From assembly GCF_964340395.1 (NCBI RefSeq), contig NC_135557.1, positions 4,556,216 to 4,620,215 on the forward strand: a stretch of 64,000 nt of DNA. Reading direction: 5' to 3'. Shown here piece by piece: positions 35,583 to 49,004 of the stretch (its first letter is position 1; every line of letters begins with the position of its first letter). The notes under the pieces were generated by a model. That model was not told the origin of the DNA, ran no database searches, and saw nothing but the letters and a program-made list of their open reading frames with translations. The translations under genes were made by a program, and so were the position numbers. Origin of the DNA: Glandiceps talaboti. Lineage: Eukaryota; Hemichordata; Enteropneusta; Spengelidae.

Positions 35583-37166
35583 CCCTTACCAAACTGAAAG
35601 CTCAGTACCAAGCTGTCAAAGAGCTTTTTCAGAGCTTTTCAGCTCTGTGGCACACTACCAACAGTTATATTGCAGACATTCAAAAATGTGTTGAGCTGCT
35701 GAATGTCTGCAACAGACTTCTAGGGTTTATGTCTGTTAGGAAAAAAATTCTTAAGCTTACTGACAGCTGTCTGCATCTCACTGACAGCTGTCTTCAGCTC
35801 ACCAACAGCTACTTGCAGTTTACTGGCAGCTGTCTTCAGCCACAGGAGTTAATTTCTAAATAATGTCTGTCAGGAGTGTTTACACTTTGCTCTGTCATGG
35901 GCAAAACGACTAGCACCAGACTTTTAGCAGCTCTTGTGGTAGTTTCCAGAATATTTTAAAGTTACCTGGACAGTGGCAATGTGGAAGGGCATACCAATCC
36001 AAGGGTTCTCTGTTAATATGCTTCTGTGACATAATAAATATTGCTTGGAATTAAACTTGCCTAAATTACTTATTCACTAAAACATACATCAAATGTATGC
36101 AGGTGAATGTAGGTAATATTTATATGAATGCCTGCAACACCATCAAATGACCAATAACTATGTACATTTACATGTTAAAATATATTTATTAAGTTTCATT
36201 GTTCAGTGTAAACTGGAATCTGTTCTTGTTAAAATGTAAACCAGCTGCATGAACATCAAAATCAATCCTTACAGAATACCTCTAATATAAAATGTACATG
36301 TATTGTTGTATGCATTTATTATTTGCGTCGTTCACCCTCACAACTTACCGAGATTTAATGTAACTGTTTTCTCAAATTATTTGTAATATGTCACAAACAT
36401 CAATTTTTAAATCATTTGCCAAATTTAGTATTCTGGGTTTTGTGATAGCCATGCACGTATATTAGTGTGAAATTTGTTTACTATGCTTCAACTTGGGACT
36501 AGCAATTAGTGGTTACATATGCAGAAACACGGCCCATTTTCAAGGCTACTACAGGAAATGTCCCCTGCAGTATCTTTCTTGACTTGGGCTGGTCGTGTAG
36601 CGTATAGGCATTGAAAAGAGTGGTTCATTTTGGGCCGCATATGATCGGCCTCGCCAATATCTGAGTTTTCAGTTTCACTATAGTCGGTCATGGTCATATT
36701 CAGGGTTGTAATACCCATCATCAACACCGTCTGATAAATCTCGACAGTCGGATGTCAACAAGGGATTTTGACTCCCCTCTTTATTGTCAAATAACTCACA
36801 GTTGTCTTAATTTTCCTCCGTTATGTTATAACATGAATGAATATGATGCTCGCCATCTCCTTCCTGTCGATCATCTCATTAGTCGACCAAACTCGCTTGA
36901 AACGGTATCGGTATTGTCTGTGTACGTGTGTTGCTGATGTCGAGGGACGTCACCCGGAAGTCCGTCGTTTGTGGGCCAATGATCGCAAAGTTGTCCTCAG
37001 AACTGGAATGGCCACTTTTCGCTTCCATCTCTCATAGATTGCCATTTTGCTTCAACTTTTGGAGATTACATGTATACTGCTCTGTTTTGAGTCGATACGT
37101 AACGTGAACGTACGGTGTAAACAAACCCCTAGCCCTGAGATCGCTGGCTTAGGTTATATCCACAAT

Positions 37167-37274
37167 ATGGCGTCACAGGCTCTTTCAAAGCTTGTGGAAA
37201 AACTGCGAGGAACAAACATTTCATTTATGGCTAATAACAGCGCAAACATGGATAATATGAAAGAAAGAACGTAA
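37167..37274 (+). CDS. Short frame in element copy B, start lost in copy A
   Basis: ATGGCGTCACAGG opens 35 codons (MASQALSKLVEKLRGTN, then a Met/Asn-rich tail) to a TAA at 37272-37274. In copy A the ATG is ATA (near 32070) although the rest is nearly the same. Too short and unrecognised. It may be a 5' exon whose donor I cannot place. Confidence 0.25.
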   Translation: MASQALSKLVEKLRGTNISFMANNSANMDNMKERT

Positions 37275-38156
37275 TAAACAAAAATATATATTTTCAAAAT
37301 TGAATCAACGACTGTTGTAAAGTTTACAACGCATTGCAGTTTTGAAATTATTGTGAACGAGGCTATGACGTATCAGCCAATCAAATCAACGGGCGCAATC
37401 TCGCCAGCACTTCAAATGTTGGAATGAAACGGAAGACGGCGGCCATGATTCACAAAGGCAAAGAAAATCGTCTTCGACAACTGATCATGAGAAGAGGTAT
37501 ACATCCAGACCTACTCATTTTGGTGATGAAGGTATGTTAATTTAACTGACGCTTTTACAGCACATTATAGGCCCTGGTGTTTTTTTTAAAACGATAGAAT
37601 CCTGGTCGTCTATGTGTAGACGTTATATCATATTTTACATTATAGTACTTGTGGCCGTACGATCGGAGCCTTTTCAGACATAGACCTAGACCTCGGTCCA
37701 CGGTTGCATACATAGACTTCTACAACTGTTTGAAACTTCCGAAAGTTGTTTTTAAAGTACATCTGATATACATGTAATATTCAAGTTGGAGTGTCCACTT
37801 TGTCGATTGAAAGTAGGGAAGAATGCACTGCTTGCCTGGTGCCGTGTGTAAACTGGAATTAGATTACACCCCCCCCCCCCCCATGATTTATCGTGTAAAA
37901 ATTATTAGTTTCTCGTCGAAAGAGTTCCTATGTACCGCACTGAGTCTTGTTAGAAAACAGTGGCAAATTAATTTATTCAATTAAGATATGGAATGGAACA
38001 ATGTTGGAGTGTTTTGTAGAAACCAGTTTGTCACAAGTCATTTAGTAGTACTAGTACACCCCATGGTCACAGCCACATTTACACAGTGCTCTGTCATGTA
38101 CAATGTACATGCAGACCACTTTTCACCAACTTGATGTATGTCATTGAGGTCTGTCC

Positions 38157-38215
38157 GTCCGTATGTATGTATGTATGTATGTATGTGTGTGTGTGTGTGT
38201 ATACATACATATTTA
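38157..38215 (+). repeat. (TATG)n(TG)n microsatellite
   Basis: Compound microsatellite in copy B. The corresponding site in copy A (33050-33085) is much shorter. Confidence 0.9.
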
Positions 38216-40279
38216 TTTATTTAATAAGGGTTGTCATGTTTAAAATGCTTCATATTGATGTGTTTGTGTATTCATTACGTTATAGTGCAAATTATAGAAC
38301 ACAACACATATTTAGTTGTAAGGAGAGAGTACTCTTGTTGAGGCATTGTGGCCATCAGACAAGCAATATTAATTATCCTTGTCTTATTCTAAGTAGAAAT
38401 GTTAAGTGTTAAGTGACACAATGTGGGAAGACTGCGAGTTCATTATTTTTGTATACAGTTTTTATAAAGTTGTTCCTTAATTATGGCTGCTCTGATGTAC
38501 TTTTGGGAAGTCTGATAAAATGTATTACCTAGGGTGTACCACTATTAACACACTACAAGAATATACATTTTATAGAATCTATTTACCAGTTGATAATTTT
38601 TGTTTTGCCAAAATTAGTGTTACTTACATGCATGTTTTTATTTGTTGCATCTTAGAGTAGAAACTCAAGATGACTTTAGAAAAAGCAGTGTCAACATAAG
38701 AGTACAAAAAACAGAAAGTGGACAAAGAAAGCAAACTCCAGCAGGACAAAAAATGGAACACATGCAGCACAGCAAAGCAATAAAGCAAAGACTGACAAAG
38801 ATAGAGAAATTGCTGAAGAGAAGCAAGCCAAACGCCTAGCAAAGTTGTATGGCAACTTTAAAAAGGATGAAGGAACAGGCCTACTTTCAAAGGTACTAGT
38901 AACTTTTTTGATCTGTTAGTGTATAAAAACAAAACAGAGCAATATAATTGCCCAAGAGGAGCAAATAGTAAATGACACAGGACAGTTGGCATTTCTATAG
39001 GGACAAACAATATATTCTTTGTTTGTAGCATGTAACTGTTTATTAGAAACAAAAGATAAAATGAACTGTGTATCTCTCCCTTCACATTCATAACAAACAT
39101 TTCTTTTGTTAATTGATTGCTCTTGGTTCTTTCTTTGCAGTGACTTTCAGGAACCAATGGATATTGATTGATCTGATTCTGCCAAACTGATGATGTAAAC
39201 TGCCAAAGTGATGATGTAAACTGCCGAAGTGATGATGCTAATGATGAACACAATGGCTTTAGCTTATATAATGACTGAAAGTGAAATAATGTCAGACTCT
39301 GAAACTCCAGCAACTGTTGAAAGCCAAACTCAAATTGCCAGAGCTCTTTCACATGTATGATGTAGGTAATTCTGTAGATTTGATTTGAAGAACCCCATCA
39401 TTAAGGGACATATATTTTTTGTCTTCTATTCAAGGGATGAATACAGGTACTAATGTAAAACTCAGGTATGTTGGTACTGTCATTTCACTACAGACATGTC
39501 TAAAGCCTATTAGTTATTTTGGAAAAAAGCAATAAAGTTGCTTCTTGTTTTCATTTAATTCTTCTTCTGCATGATTTACTGGTTGCAAAAGTATGTGCCT
39601 GTGTGTGTCGTATGTACATACATACATATATGTGTATCCCCTAAAACATGTAAGTGAACAAACTTTGTGAGTTTGTGAAACTGACATTTTTGAAATATGT
39701 TACAGTGGGAAGAAACATTCAAATCAAATATGGTCAGTCCTGATATACATTTGTATATCAATATATTTCCCCAACGTGTATAAGCATGTTTTAAGTGTCA
39801 AAATTGATATGGTTTAAAACATGTTTAAAACTAGTTTCAAATGAGTTGACTAAGGACTAGTGACATGTTTAAAACACAAATGAAACACTCAAAACTGATC
39901 AGACTTGTTTTGAACTAGTATAGAACACTTTTTAAACTAGTGGATTTTTGGTAAGGAATTCCCCTTTTGCAGTGTGCCAATGATACCTGTCAGAAGTCTG
40001 CTTAGGGTCTTTCAGCAGTCTGTCACAATGCTGTCAGAAGACTGTTGTTAGTCTGTCAGGTCTGTTAGTGGTCTTTCAGATGTCTGAAGATAGTCTTACA
40101 TAAGTCTGTTATAAAGCAGTTGAATGTCTGTCAGGTATTTACCTGAGCTGTTGAGAGTTGTTCTCTGCAGCTCAAATCTAATTAAGTATGCACAAAAATC
40201 AGCCTTCCGGCAGCTAACTGTCAGAAGTCTTTTTGAGAGCTGCTGCAGCTCAAAAACAGCTGTCTCATTTCGGTAAGGG

Positions 40280-40730
40280 ATAGTGTGGTACAGATGTTGT
40301 ATCTTACATACTAGTAGTACAGACTTGAGAGGTAGTTGATAGTGTGGTACAGATGTTGTATCTCACAGACTAGTAGTACAGACTTGAGAGGTAGTTGATA
40401 GTGTAGTACAGATGTTGTATCTCACAGACTAGTAGTACAGACTTGAGAGGTAGTTCATAGTGTGTCATAGATGTTGTATCTCACAGACTAGTAGTACAGA
40501 CTTGAGAGGTAGTTGATAGTGTGGTACAGATGTTGTATCTCACAGACTAGTAGTACAGACTTGAGAGGTATAGTTGATAGTGTGGTACAGATGTTGTATC
40601 TCACAGACTTGTAGTACAGACTTGAGAGGTAGTTGATAGTGTGGTACAGATGTTGTATCTCACAGACTAGTAGTACAGACTTGAGAGGTAGTTGATAGTG
40701 TGGTACAGATGTTGTGTCGTACAGACTAAT
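40280..40730. repeat. 59-bp minisatellite, block 3
   Basis: About eight units after element copy B; same unit as blocks 1 and 2. Confidence 0.93.
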
Positions 40731-41726
40731 ACCAATGCTTTCATTGGTCAAAAAAGCTGTTAGTTGCTCTAATATATTTATATGTATGTCCTGACTGGGT
40801 GTTCTACATAATTGTTGTGCAATTCCATACCTGCAGGCTAATTTTACAAATATTTTTACTCTTTGGAATAATGAATTAAGCTAATTTTTGAAAATTTAAA
40901 ATATATTGCTATGAAATTTATATGTTTTTACTTCACTCCATCTGTCAATATTTTGTTCACCTTGTTATTATTCTTTTGGTTTAATTACTATGTAATTCCT
41001 GAGTATTATTACTTATTTTAAAACTTTTTTATTTATCTTCTGTTTCAGAAAGTGGTAAATTGTAAGGGTTAAATGTTGGACAAGTACAACCTATTCTATG
41101 ATCAGTGGTTTTGACTGTGATACTAAATCAAGAAGATTCTACAACTGTAAAAATAGCTATGACAATTAAGATATTGTTATGACTGTTTAGTGTTTACTAT
41201 TTTTCAGCTTTCTCTGGTCACATCAACTCCTTCACATTGAGTTTGATCTCATTCTGGTCTCATAATTTGCAAGGTCAGATTTTGTATTCATAGATTGAAA
41301 TAATTTGAACTGTCATACAGAGAGATGTCTTCATGTTATCAATTATTCTAACTCACACTTTGGCTTTGTTTGTTAACAGATGGAATTATTATTACTACCT
41401 ACAAATGATTGATTGAATTGAAATTTATTGCCATTGTGTGATCTAAAATTTACAAGTTACAAGTCGGGGTATATTTTTAATCTATACTTTAAATATACAA
41501 TATAGTTTAGTTTAATTTCTAAATACCAATTGTCAAGTCTTTCATATGAGTGAGTGTTTTTGTATGGTGCTGGCAACTAGACAAAATCTGATGAAATACT
41601 AAGTTATAAAGTTCTCAAGTAGTTTGATTGCACTGTCAGATTTCCCAGGTAGTTTCATTTTGTTAACTTCTATAAAAAACAAACTGTTCCAAGTTCACCT
41701 TATTTGTTTTGGGGTTTTCCTCAATG
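40731..41726. other. Intron sequence without a gene
   Basis: AT-rich. 41040-41210 is a diverged relative of the exon-like block at 29340-29650, so the 59-bp array and its two elements are bracketed by related sequence. Nothing else is recognised. Confidence 0.5.
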
Positions 41727-44700
41727 ATAATAAAATCTGTTAAAACTTACCCATAGTTTCACTGGGATCACCTCCTTAGTAATGAAATCTGTAAAAACTT
41801 ACCCATAGTTTCACTGGGTTCACCTCCATAATAATGAAATCTATTAAAACTAACCCATAGTTTCACTGGGTTCACCTCCATAGTAATGAAATCTGTTAAA
41901 ACTAACCCATAGTTTCACTGGGTTCACCTCCATAGTAATGAAATCTATTAAAACTAACCCATAGTTTCACTGGGTTCACTTCCATAGTAATGAAATCTGT
42001 TAAAACTTACCCATAGTTTCACTGGGTTCACCTCCATAGTAATGAAATCTGTTAAAACTTACCCATAGTTTCACTGGGTTCACCTCCATAGTAATGAAAT
42101 CTGTTAAAACTTACCCATAGTTTCACTGGGATCACCTCCTTAGTAATGAAATCTGTAAAAACTTACCCATAGTTTCACTGGGTTCACCTCCATAGTAATG
42201 AAATCTGTTAAAACTTACCCATAGTTTCACTGGGTTCACTTCCATAATAATGAAATCTATAAAAACTAACCCATAGTTTCAATGGGTTCACCTCCATAGT
42301 AATGAAATCTGTTAAAACTTACCCATAGTTTCACTGGGTTCACTTCCATAATAATGAAATCTATTAAAACTAACCCATAGTTTCACTGGGTTCACCTCCA
42401 TATGAAATCTATTAAAACTTACCCATAGTTTCACTGGGTTCACCTCCATAGTAATGAAATCTATTAAAACTTACCCATAGTTTCACTGGGTTCACTTCCA
42501 TAGTAATGAAATCTATTAAAACTTACCCATAGTTTCACTGGGTTCACCTCCATAGTAATGAAATCTATTAAAACTTACCCATAGTTTCACTGGGTTCACC
42601 TCCATAGTAATGAAATCTGTTAAAACTTACCCATAGTTTCACTGGGTTCACCTCCATATGAAATCTATTAAAACTTACCCATAGTTTCACTGGGTTCACC
42701 TCCATAGTAATGAAATCTATTAAAACTTACCCATAGTTTCACTGGGTTCACTTCCATAGTAATGAAATCTATTAAAACTTACCCATAGTTTCACTGGGTT
42801 CACCTCCATAGTAATGAAATCTATTAAAACTTACCCATAGTTTCACTGGGTTCACCTCCATAGTAATGAAGTCTATTAAAACTTACCCATAGTTTCACTG
42901 GGTTCACCTCCATAGTAATGAAATCTGTTAAAACTTACCCATAGTTTCACTGGGTTCACCTCCATAGTAATGAAATCTGTTAAAACTTACCCATAGTTTC
43001 ACTGGGTTCACTTCCATAGTAATGAAATCTGTTAAAACTTACCCATAGTTTCACTGGGTTCACTTCCATAGTAATGAAATCTGTTAAAACTTACCCATAG
43101 TTTCACTGGGTTCACCTCCATAGTAATGAAATCTGTTAAAACTTACCCATAGTTTCACTGGGTTCACCTCCATAGTAATGAAGTCTATTAAAACTTACCC
43201 ATAGTTTCACTGGGTTCACCTCCATAGTAATGAAATCTGTTAAAACTTACCCATAGTTTCACTGGGTTCACCTCCATAGTAATGAAATCTGTTAAAACTA
43301 ACCCATAGTTTCACTGGGTTCACCTCCATAGTAATGAAATCTATTAAAACTTACCCATAGTTTCACTGGGTTCACCTCCATAGTAATGAAATCTATTAAA
43401 ACTTACCCATAGTTTCACTGGGTTCACCTCCATAGTAATGAAATCTATTAAAACTTACCCATAGTTTCACTGGGTTCACCTCCATAGTAATGAAATCTGT
43501 TAAAACTAACCCATAGTTTCACTGGGTTCACCTCCATAGTAATGAAATCTGTTAAAACTTACCCATAGTTTCACTGGGTTCACCTCCATAATAATGAAAT
43601 CTATTAAAACTAACCCATAGTTTCACTGGGTTCACCTCCATAGTAATGAAATCTGTTAAAACTTACCCATAGTTTCACTGGGTTCACCTCCATAGTAATG
43701 AAATCTGTTAAAACTAACCCATAGTTTCACTGGGTTCACCTCCATAGTAATGAAGTCTATTAAAACTTACCCATAGTTTCACTGGGTTCACCTCTATAGT
43801 AATGAAATCTGTTAAAACTTACCCATAGTTTCACTGGGTTCACCTCCATAGTAATGAAATCTGTTAAAACTAACCCATAGTTTCACTGGGTTCACCTCCA
43901 TAGTAATGAAATCTATTAAAACTTACCCATAGTTTCACTGGGTTCACCTCCATAGTAATGAAATCTATTAAAACTTACCCATAGTTTCACTGGGTTCACT
44001 TCCATAGTAATGAAATCTATTAAAACTTACCCATAGTTTCACTGGGTTCATCTCCATGGTAATGAAATCTGTTAAAACTTACCCATAGTTTCACTGGGTT
44101 CACCTCCATAGTAATGAAATCTGTTAAAACTAACCCATAGTTTCACTGGGTTCACCTCCATAGTAATGAAATCTGTTAAAACTAACCCATAGTTTCACTG
44201 GGTTCACCTCCATAGTAATGAAATCTATTAAAACTTACCCATAGTTTCACTGGGTTCACCTCCATAGTAATGAAATCTATTAAAACTTACCCATAGTTTC
44301 ACTGGGTTCACCTCCATAGTAATGAAATCTATTAAAACTAACCCATAGTTTCACTGGGTTCACCTCCATAGTAATGAAATCTATTAAAACTAACCCATAG
44401 TTTCACTGGGTTCACCTCCATAGTAATGAAATCTGTTAAAACTAACCCATAGTTTCACTGGGTTCACCTCCATAGTAATGAAATCTATTAAAACTTACCC
44501 ATAGTTTCACTGGGTTCACCTCCATAATAATGAAATATGTTAAAACTTACCCATAGTTTCACTGGGTTCACCTCCATAGTAATGAAATCTGTTAAAACTT
44601 ACCCATATAAGTTTCACTGGGTTCACCTCCATAGTAATGAAATCTATTAAAACTAACCCATAGTTTCACTGGGTTCACCTCCATAGTAATGAAATCTATT

Positions 44701-47700
44701 AAAACTAACCCATAGTTTCACTGGGTTCACCTCCATAGTAATGAAATCTGTTAAAACTTACCCATAGTTTCACTGGGTTCACCTCCATAGTAATGAAATC
44801 TATTAAAACTAACCCATAGTTTCACTGGGTTCACCTCCATAGTAATGAAATCTGTTAAAACTAACCCATAGTTTCACTGGGTTCACCTCCATAGTAATGA
44901 AATCTGTTAAAACTTACCCATAGTTTCACTGGGTTCACCTCCATAGTAATGAAATCTATTAAAACTTACCCATAGTTTCACTGGGTTCACTTCCATAGTA
45001 ATGAAATCTATTAAAACTTACCCATAGTTTCACTGGGTTCACCTCCATAGTAATGAAATCTATTAAAACTTACCCATAGTTTCACTGGGTTCACTTCCAT
45101 AGTAATGAAATCTATTAAAACTTACCCATAGTTTCACTGGGTTCACCTCCATAGTAATGAAATCTATTAAAACTAACCCATAGTTTCACTGGGTTCCCCT
45201 CCATAGTAATGAAATCTATTAAAACTTACCCATAGTTTCACTGGGTTCATCTCCATAGTAATGAAATCTATTAAAACTTACCCATAGTTTCACTGGGTTC
45301 CCCTCCATAGTAATGAAATCTATTAAAACTTACCCATAGTTTCACTGGGTTCATCTCCATAGTAATGAAATCTGTTAAAACTTACCCATATAAGTTTCAC
45401 TGGGTTCACCTCCATAGTAATGAAATCTGTTAAAACTTACCCATAGTTTCACTGGGTTCACTTCCATAGTAATGAAATCTGTTAAAACTTACCCATATAA
45501 GTTTCACTGGGTTCACCTCCATAGTAATGAAATCTGTTAAAACTAACCCATAGTTTCACTGGGTTCACCTCCATAGTAATGAAATCTGTTAAAACTAACC
45601 CATAGTTTCACTGGGTTCACCTCTATAGTAATGAAATCTGTTAAAACTTACCCATAGTTTCACTGGGTTCATCTCCATAGTAATGAAATCTGTTAAAACT
45701 TACCCATAGTTTCACTGGGTTCACCTCCATAGTAATGAAATCTATTAAAACTAACCCATAGTTTCACTGGGTTCACCTCCATAATAATGAAATCTATTAA
45801 AACTAACCCATAGTTTCACTGGGTTCACCTCCATAGTAATGAAATCTGTTAAAACTAACCCATAGTTTCACTGGGTTCACCTCCATAGTAATGAAATCTA
45901 TTAAAACTTACCCATAGTTTCACTGGGTTCACCTCCATAGTAATGAAATCTGTTAAAACTTACCCATAGTTTCACTGGGTTCACCTCCATAGTAATGAAA
46001 TCTATTAAAACTTACCCATAGTTTCACTGGGTTCACCTCCATAGTAATGAAATCTATTAAAACTTACCCATAGTTTCACTGGGTTTACCTCCATAGTAAT
46101 GAAATCTGTTAAAACTAACCCATAGTTTCACTGGGTTCACCTCCATAGTAATGAAATCTGTTAAAACTAACCCATAGTTTCACTGGGTTCACCTCCATAG
46201 TAATGAAATCTGTTAAAACTAACCCATAGTTTCACTGGGTTCACTTCCATAGTAATGAAATCTATTAAAACTTACCCATAGTTTCACTGGGTTCATCTCC
46301 ATAATAATGAAATCTATTAAAACTAACCTATAGTTTCACTGGGTCCACCTCCATAGTAATGAAATCTGTTTAAACTTACCCATAGTTTCACTGGGTTCAC
46401 CTCCATAGTAATGAAATCTGTTAAAACTAACCCATAGTTTCACTGGGTTCACCTCCATAGTAATGAAATCTGTTAAAACTAACCCATAGTTTCACTGGGT
46501 TCACATCCATAGTAATGAAATCTGTTAAAACTAACCCATAGTTTCACTGGGTTCACCTCCATAGTAATGAAATCTGTTAAAACTAACCCGTTTCACTGGG
46601 TTCACCTCCATAGTAATGAAATCTGTTAAAACTAACCCATAGTTTCACTGGGTTCACCTCCATAGTAATGAAATCTGTTAAAACTAACCCATAGTTTCAC
46701 TGGGTTCACCTCCATAGTAATGAAATCTGTTAAAACTAACCCATAGTTTCACTGGGTTCATCTCCATAATAATGAAATCTATTAAAACTTACCCATAGTT
46801 TCACTGGGTTCATCTCCATAGTAATGAAATCTGTTAAAACTTACCCATAGTTTCACTGGGTTCACCTCCATAGTAATGAAATCTGTTAAAACTTACCCAT
46901 AGTTTCACTGGGTTTACCTCCATAGTAATGAAATCTGTTAAAACTTACCCATAGTTTCACTGGGTTCATCTCCATAGTAATGAAATCTGTTAAAACTTAC
47001 CCATAGTTTCACTGGGTTCATCTCCATAGTAATGAAATCTGTTAAAACTTACCCATAGTTTCACTGGGTTCATCTCCATAGTAATGAAATCTGTTAAAAC
47101 TTACCCATAGTTTCACTGGGTCCACCTCCATAGTAATGAAATCTGTTAAAACTTACCCATAGTTTCACTGGGTTCACCTCCATAGTAATGAAACCTGTTA
47201 AAACTAACCCATAGTTTCACTGGGTTCACCTCCATAGTAATGAAATCTGTTAAAACTAACCCATAGTTTCACTGGGTTCACCTCCATAGTAATGAAATCT
47301 GTTAAAACTTACCCATAGTTTCACTGGGTTCACCTCCATAGTAATGAAATCTGTTAAAACTTACCCATAGTTTCACTGGGTTCACCTCCATAGTAATGAA
47401 ACCTGTTAAAACTAACCCATAGTTTCACTGGGTTCACCTCCATAGTAATGAAATCTGTTAAAACTAACCCATAGTTTCACTGGGTTCACCTCCATAGTAA
47501 TGAAACCTGTTAAAACTAACCCATAGTTTCACTGGGTTCACCTCCATAGTAATGAAACCTGTTAAAACTAACCCATAGTTTCACTGGGTTCACCTCCATA
47601 GTAATGAAACCTGTTAAAACTAACCCATAGTTTCACTGGGTTCACCTCCATAGTAATGAAATCTGTTAAAACTAACCCATAGTTTCACTGGGTTCACCTC

Positions 47701-48481
47701 CATAGTAATGAAATCTATTAAAACTTACCCATAGTTTCACTGGGTTCACCTCCATAGTAATGAAATCTGTTAAAACTTACCCATAGTTTCACTGGGTTCA
47801 CCTCCATAATAATGAAATATGTTAAAACTTACCCATAGTTTCACTGGGTTCATCTCCATAGTAATGAAATCTGTTAAAACTTACCCATAGTTTCACTGGG
47901 TTCACCTCCATAGTAATGAAACCTGTTAAAACTAACCCATAGTTTCACTGCGTTCACCTCGATCCATAGTAATGAAATCTGTTAAAACTAACCCATAGTT
48001 TCACTGGGTTCACCTCCATAGTAATGAAACCTGTTAAAACTAACCCATAGTTTCACTGCGTTCACCTCGATCCATAGTAATGAAATCTGTTAAAACTTAC
48101 CCATAGTTTCACTGGGTCCACCTCCATTATAAGTAATGAAATCTGTTAAAACTTACCCATAGTTTCACTGGGTTCACCTCCATAGTAATGAAGTCTATTA
48201 AAACTTACCCATAGTTTCACTGGGTTCACCTCCATAGTAATGAAATCTGTTAAAACTTACCCATAGTTTCACTGGGTTCACCTCCATAGTAATGAAATCT
48301 GTTAAAACTTACCCATAGTTTCACTGGGTTCACTTCCATAGTAATGAAATCTGTTAAAACTTACCCATAGTTTCACTGGGTTCACTTCCATAGTAATGAA
48401 ATCTGTTAAAACTTACCCATAGTTTCACTGGGTTCACTTCCATAGTAATGAAATCTGTTAAAACTTACCCATAGTTTCACA
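41727..48481. repeat. 52-bp minisatellite, about 130 copies (6.7 kb)
   Basis: Unit of 52 bases, for example starts at 41881 and 41933: TAGTAATGAAATCTRTTAAA, ACTWACCCATAGTTTCACTG, GGTTCACCTCCA. Main variants are CTTACCC versus CTAACCC, CTGTT versus CTATT, CACCTCC versus CACTTCC or CATCTCC, and rare insertions (CATATAAGTTTC, CTCGATCCATAG) shared by small groups, showing local duplication of multi-unit blocks. On the minus strand the CTTACCC form reads GGGTAAGTTTT, a consensus splice donor. Decayed units run on to about 48780. Confidence 0.97.
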
Positions 48482-49004
48482 TTGGGTTCCCCTCTAAACA
48501 GTTTTAATATACTTACATTGGCTTCCCCTCCAACAAAGAATGTGTTAGAGTTTCAAAATAGTTTCATTTGGTTCCCTTTTATAACATTGCAATCTGTTAG
48601 GGTGTCACAATAATTTCATTGGGTTCATTCCATAAAAATTAACTCTGTTGGAGTTTCACCACAGTTAGATTGGGTTCCCTCTATAAAAATGTTTCGTGAT
48701 ACATGAATAGCTTCACTGGGCTCCCCTCTGTAACAATGAAACCTGTTAGAGTTTCACCATAGTTTGATTGGGTTCCCTCTACAAAAATGAACTCTAAGTT
48801 TTACTATAATTTCACTCCCCGCCGTAACAATAAAATCAAATGTCAAGTTGGAGGTCAACGTGTGTTTAGATGATAATTTCTTAACTTTCCATAATGTGTT
48901 CTGACAAAGAATAAAAGGTGATGGAATGTTTGCAGGACAAACTTGAGGTAGTGTGAAATGGTCATTAGCTCTAGACAACTAACATATGACAAGTAAGTGA
49001 GAGG
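48482..49004. other. Decayed edge of the 52-bp array and spacer
   Basis: Contains five or more strongly diverged units (GTTAGAGTTTCACCATAG, TTGGGTTCCC) until about 48840, then 160 bases of unassigned sequence. Confidence 0.55.

Larger units (their letters stand above)
35583..40279 (+). mobile_element. 4.70 kb element with CCCTTACC ends, copy B
   Basis: Same element and orientation as copy A, highly similar throughout with small indels. The ends are CCCTTACCAAACTGAA and CGGTAAGGG. The insertion point in the minisatellite unit is after TTGATA, and the right flank restarts ATAGTG, so ATA is duplicated (35580-35582 and 40280-40282). The site is four bases from that of copy A. Near 39180 it has one fewer 21-base GATGATGTAAACTGC unit than copy A. 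Confidence 0.65.
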
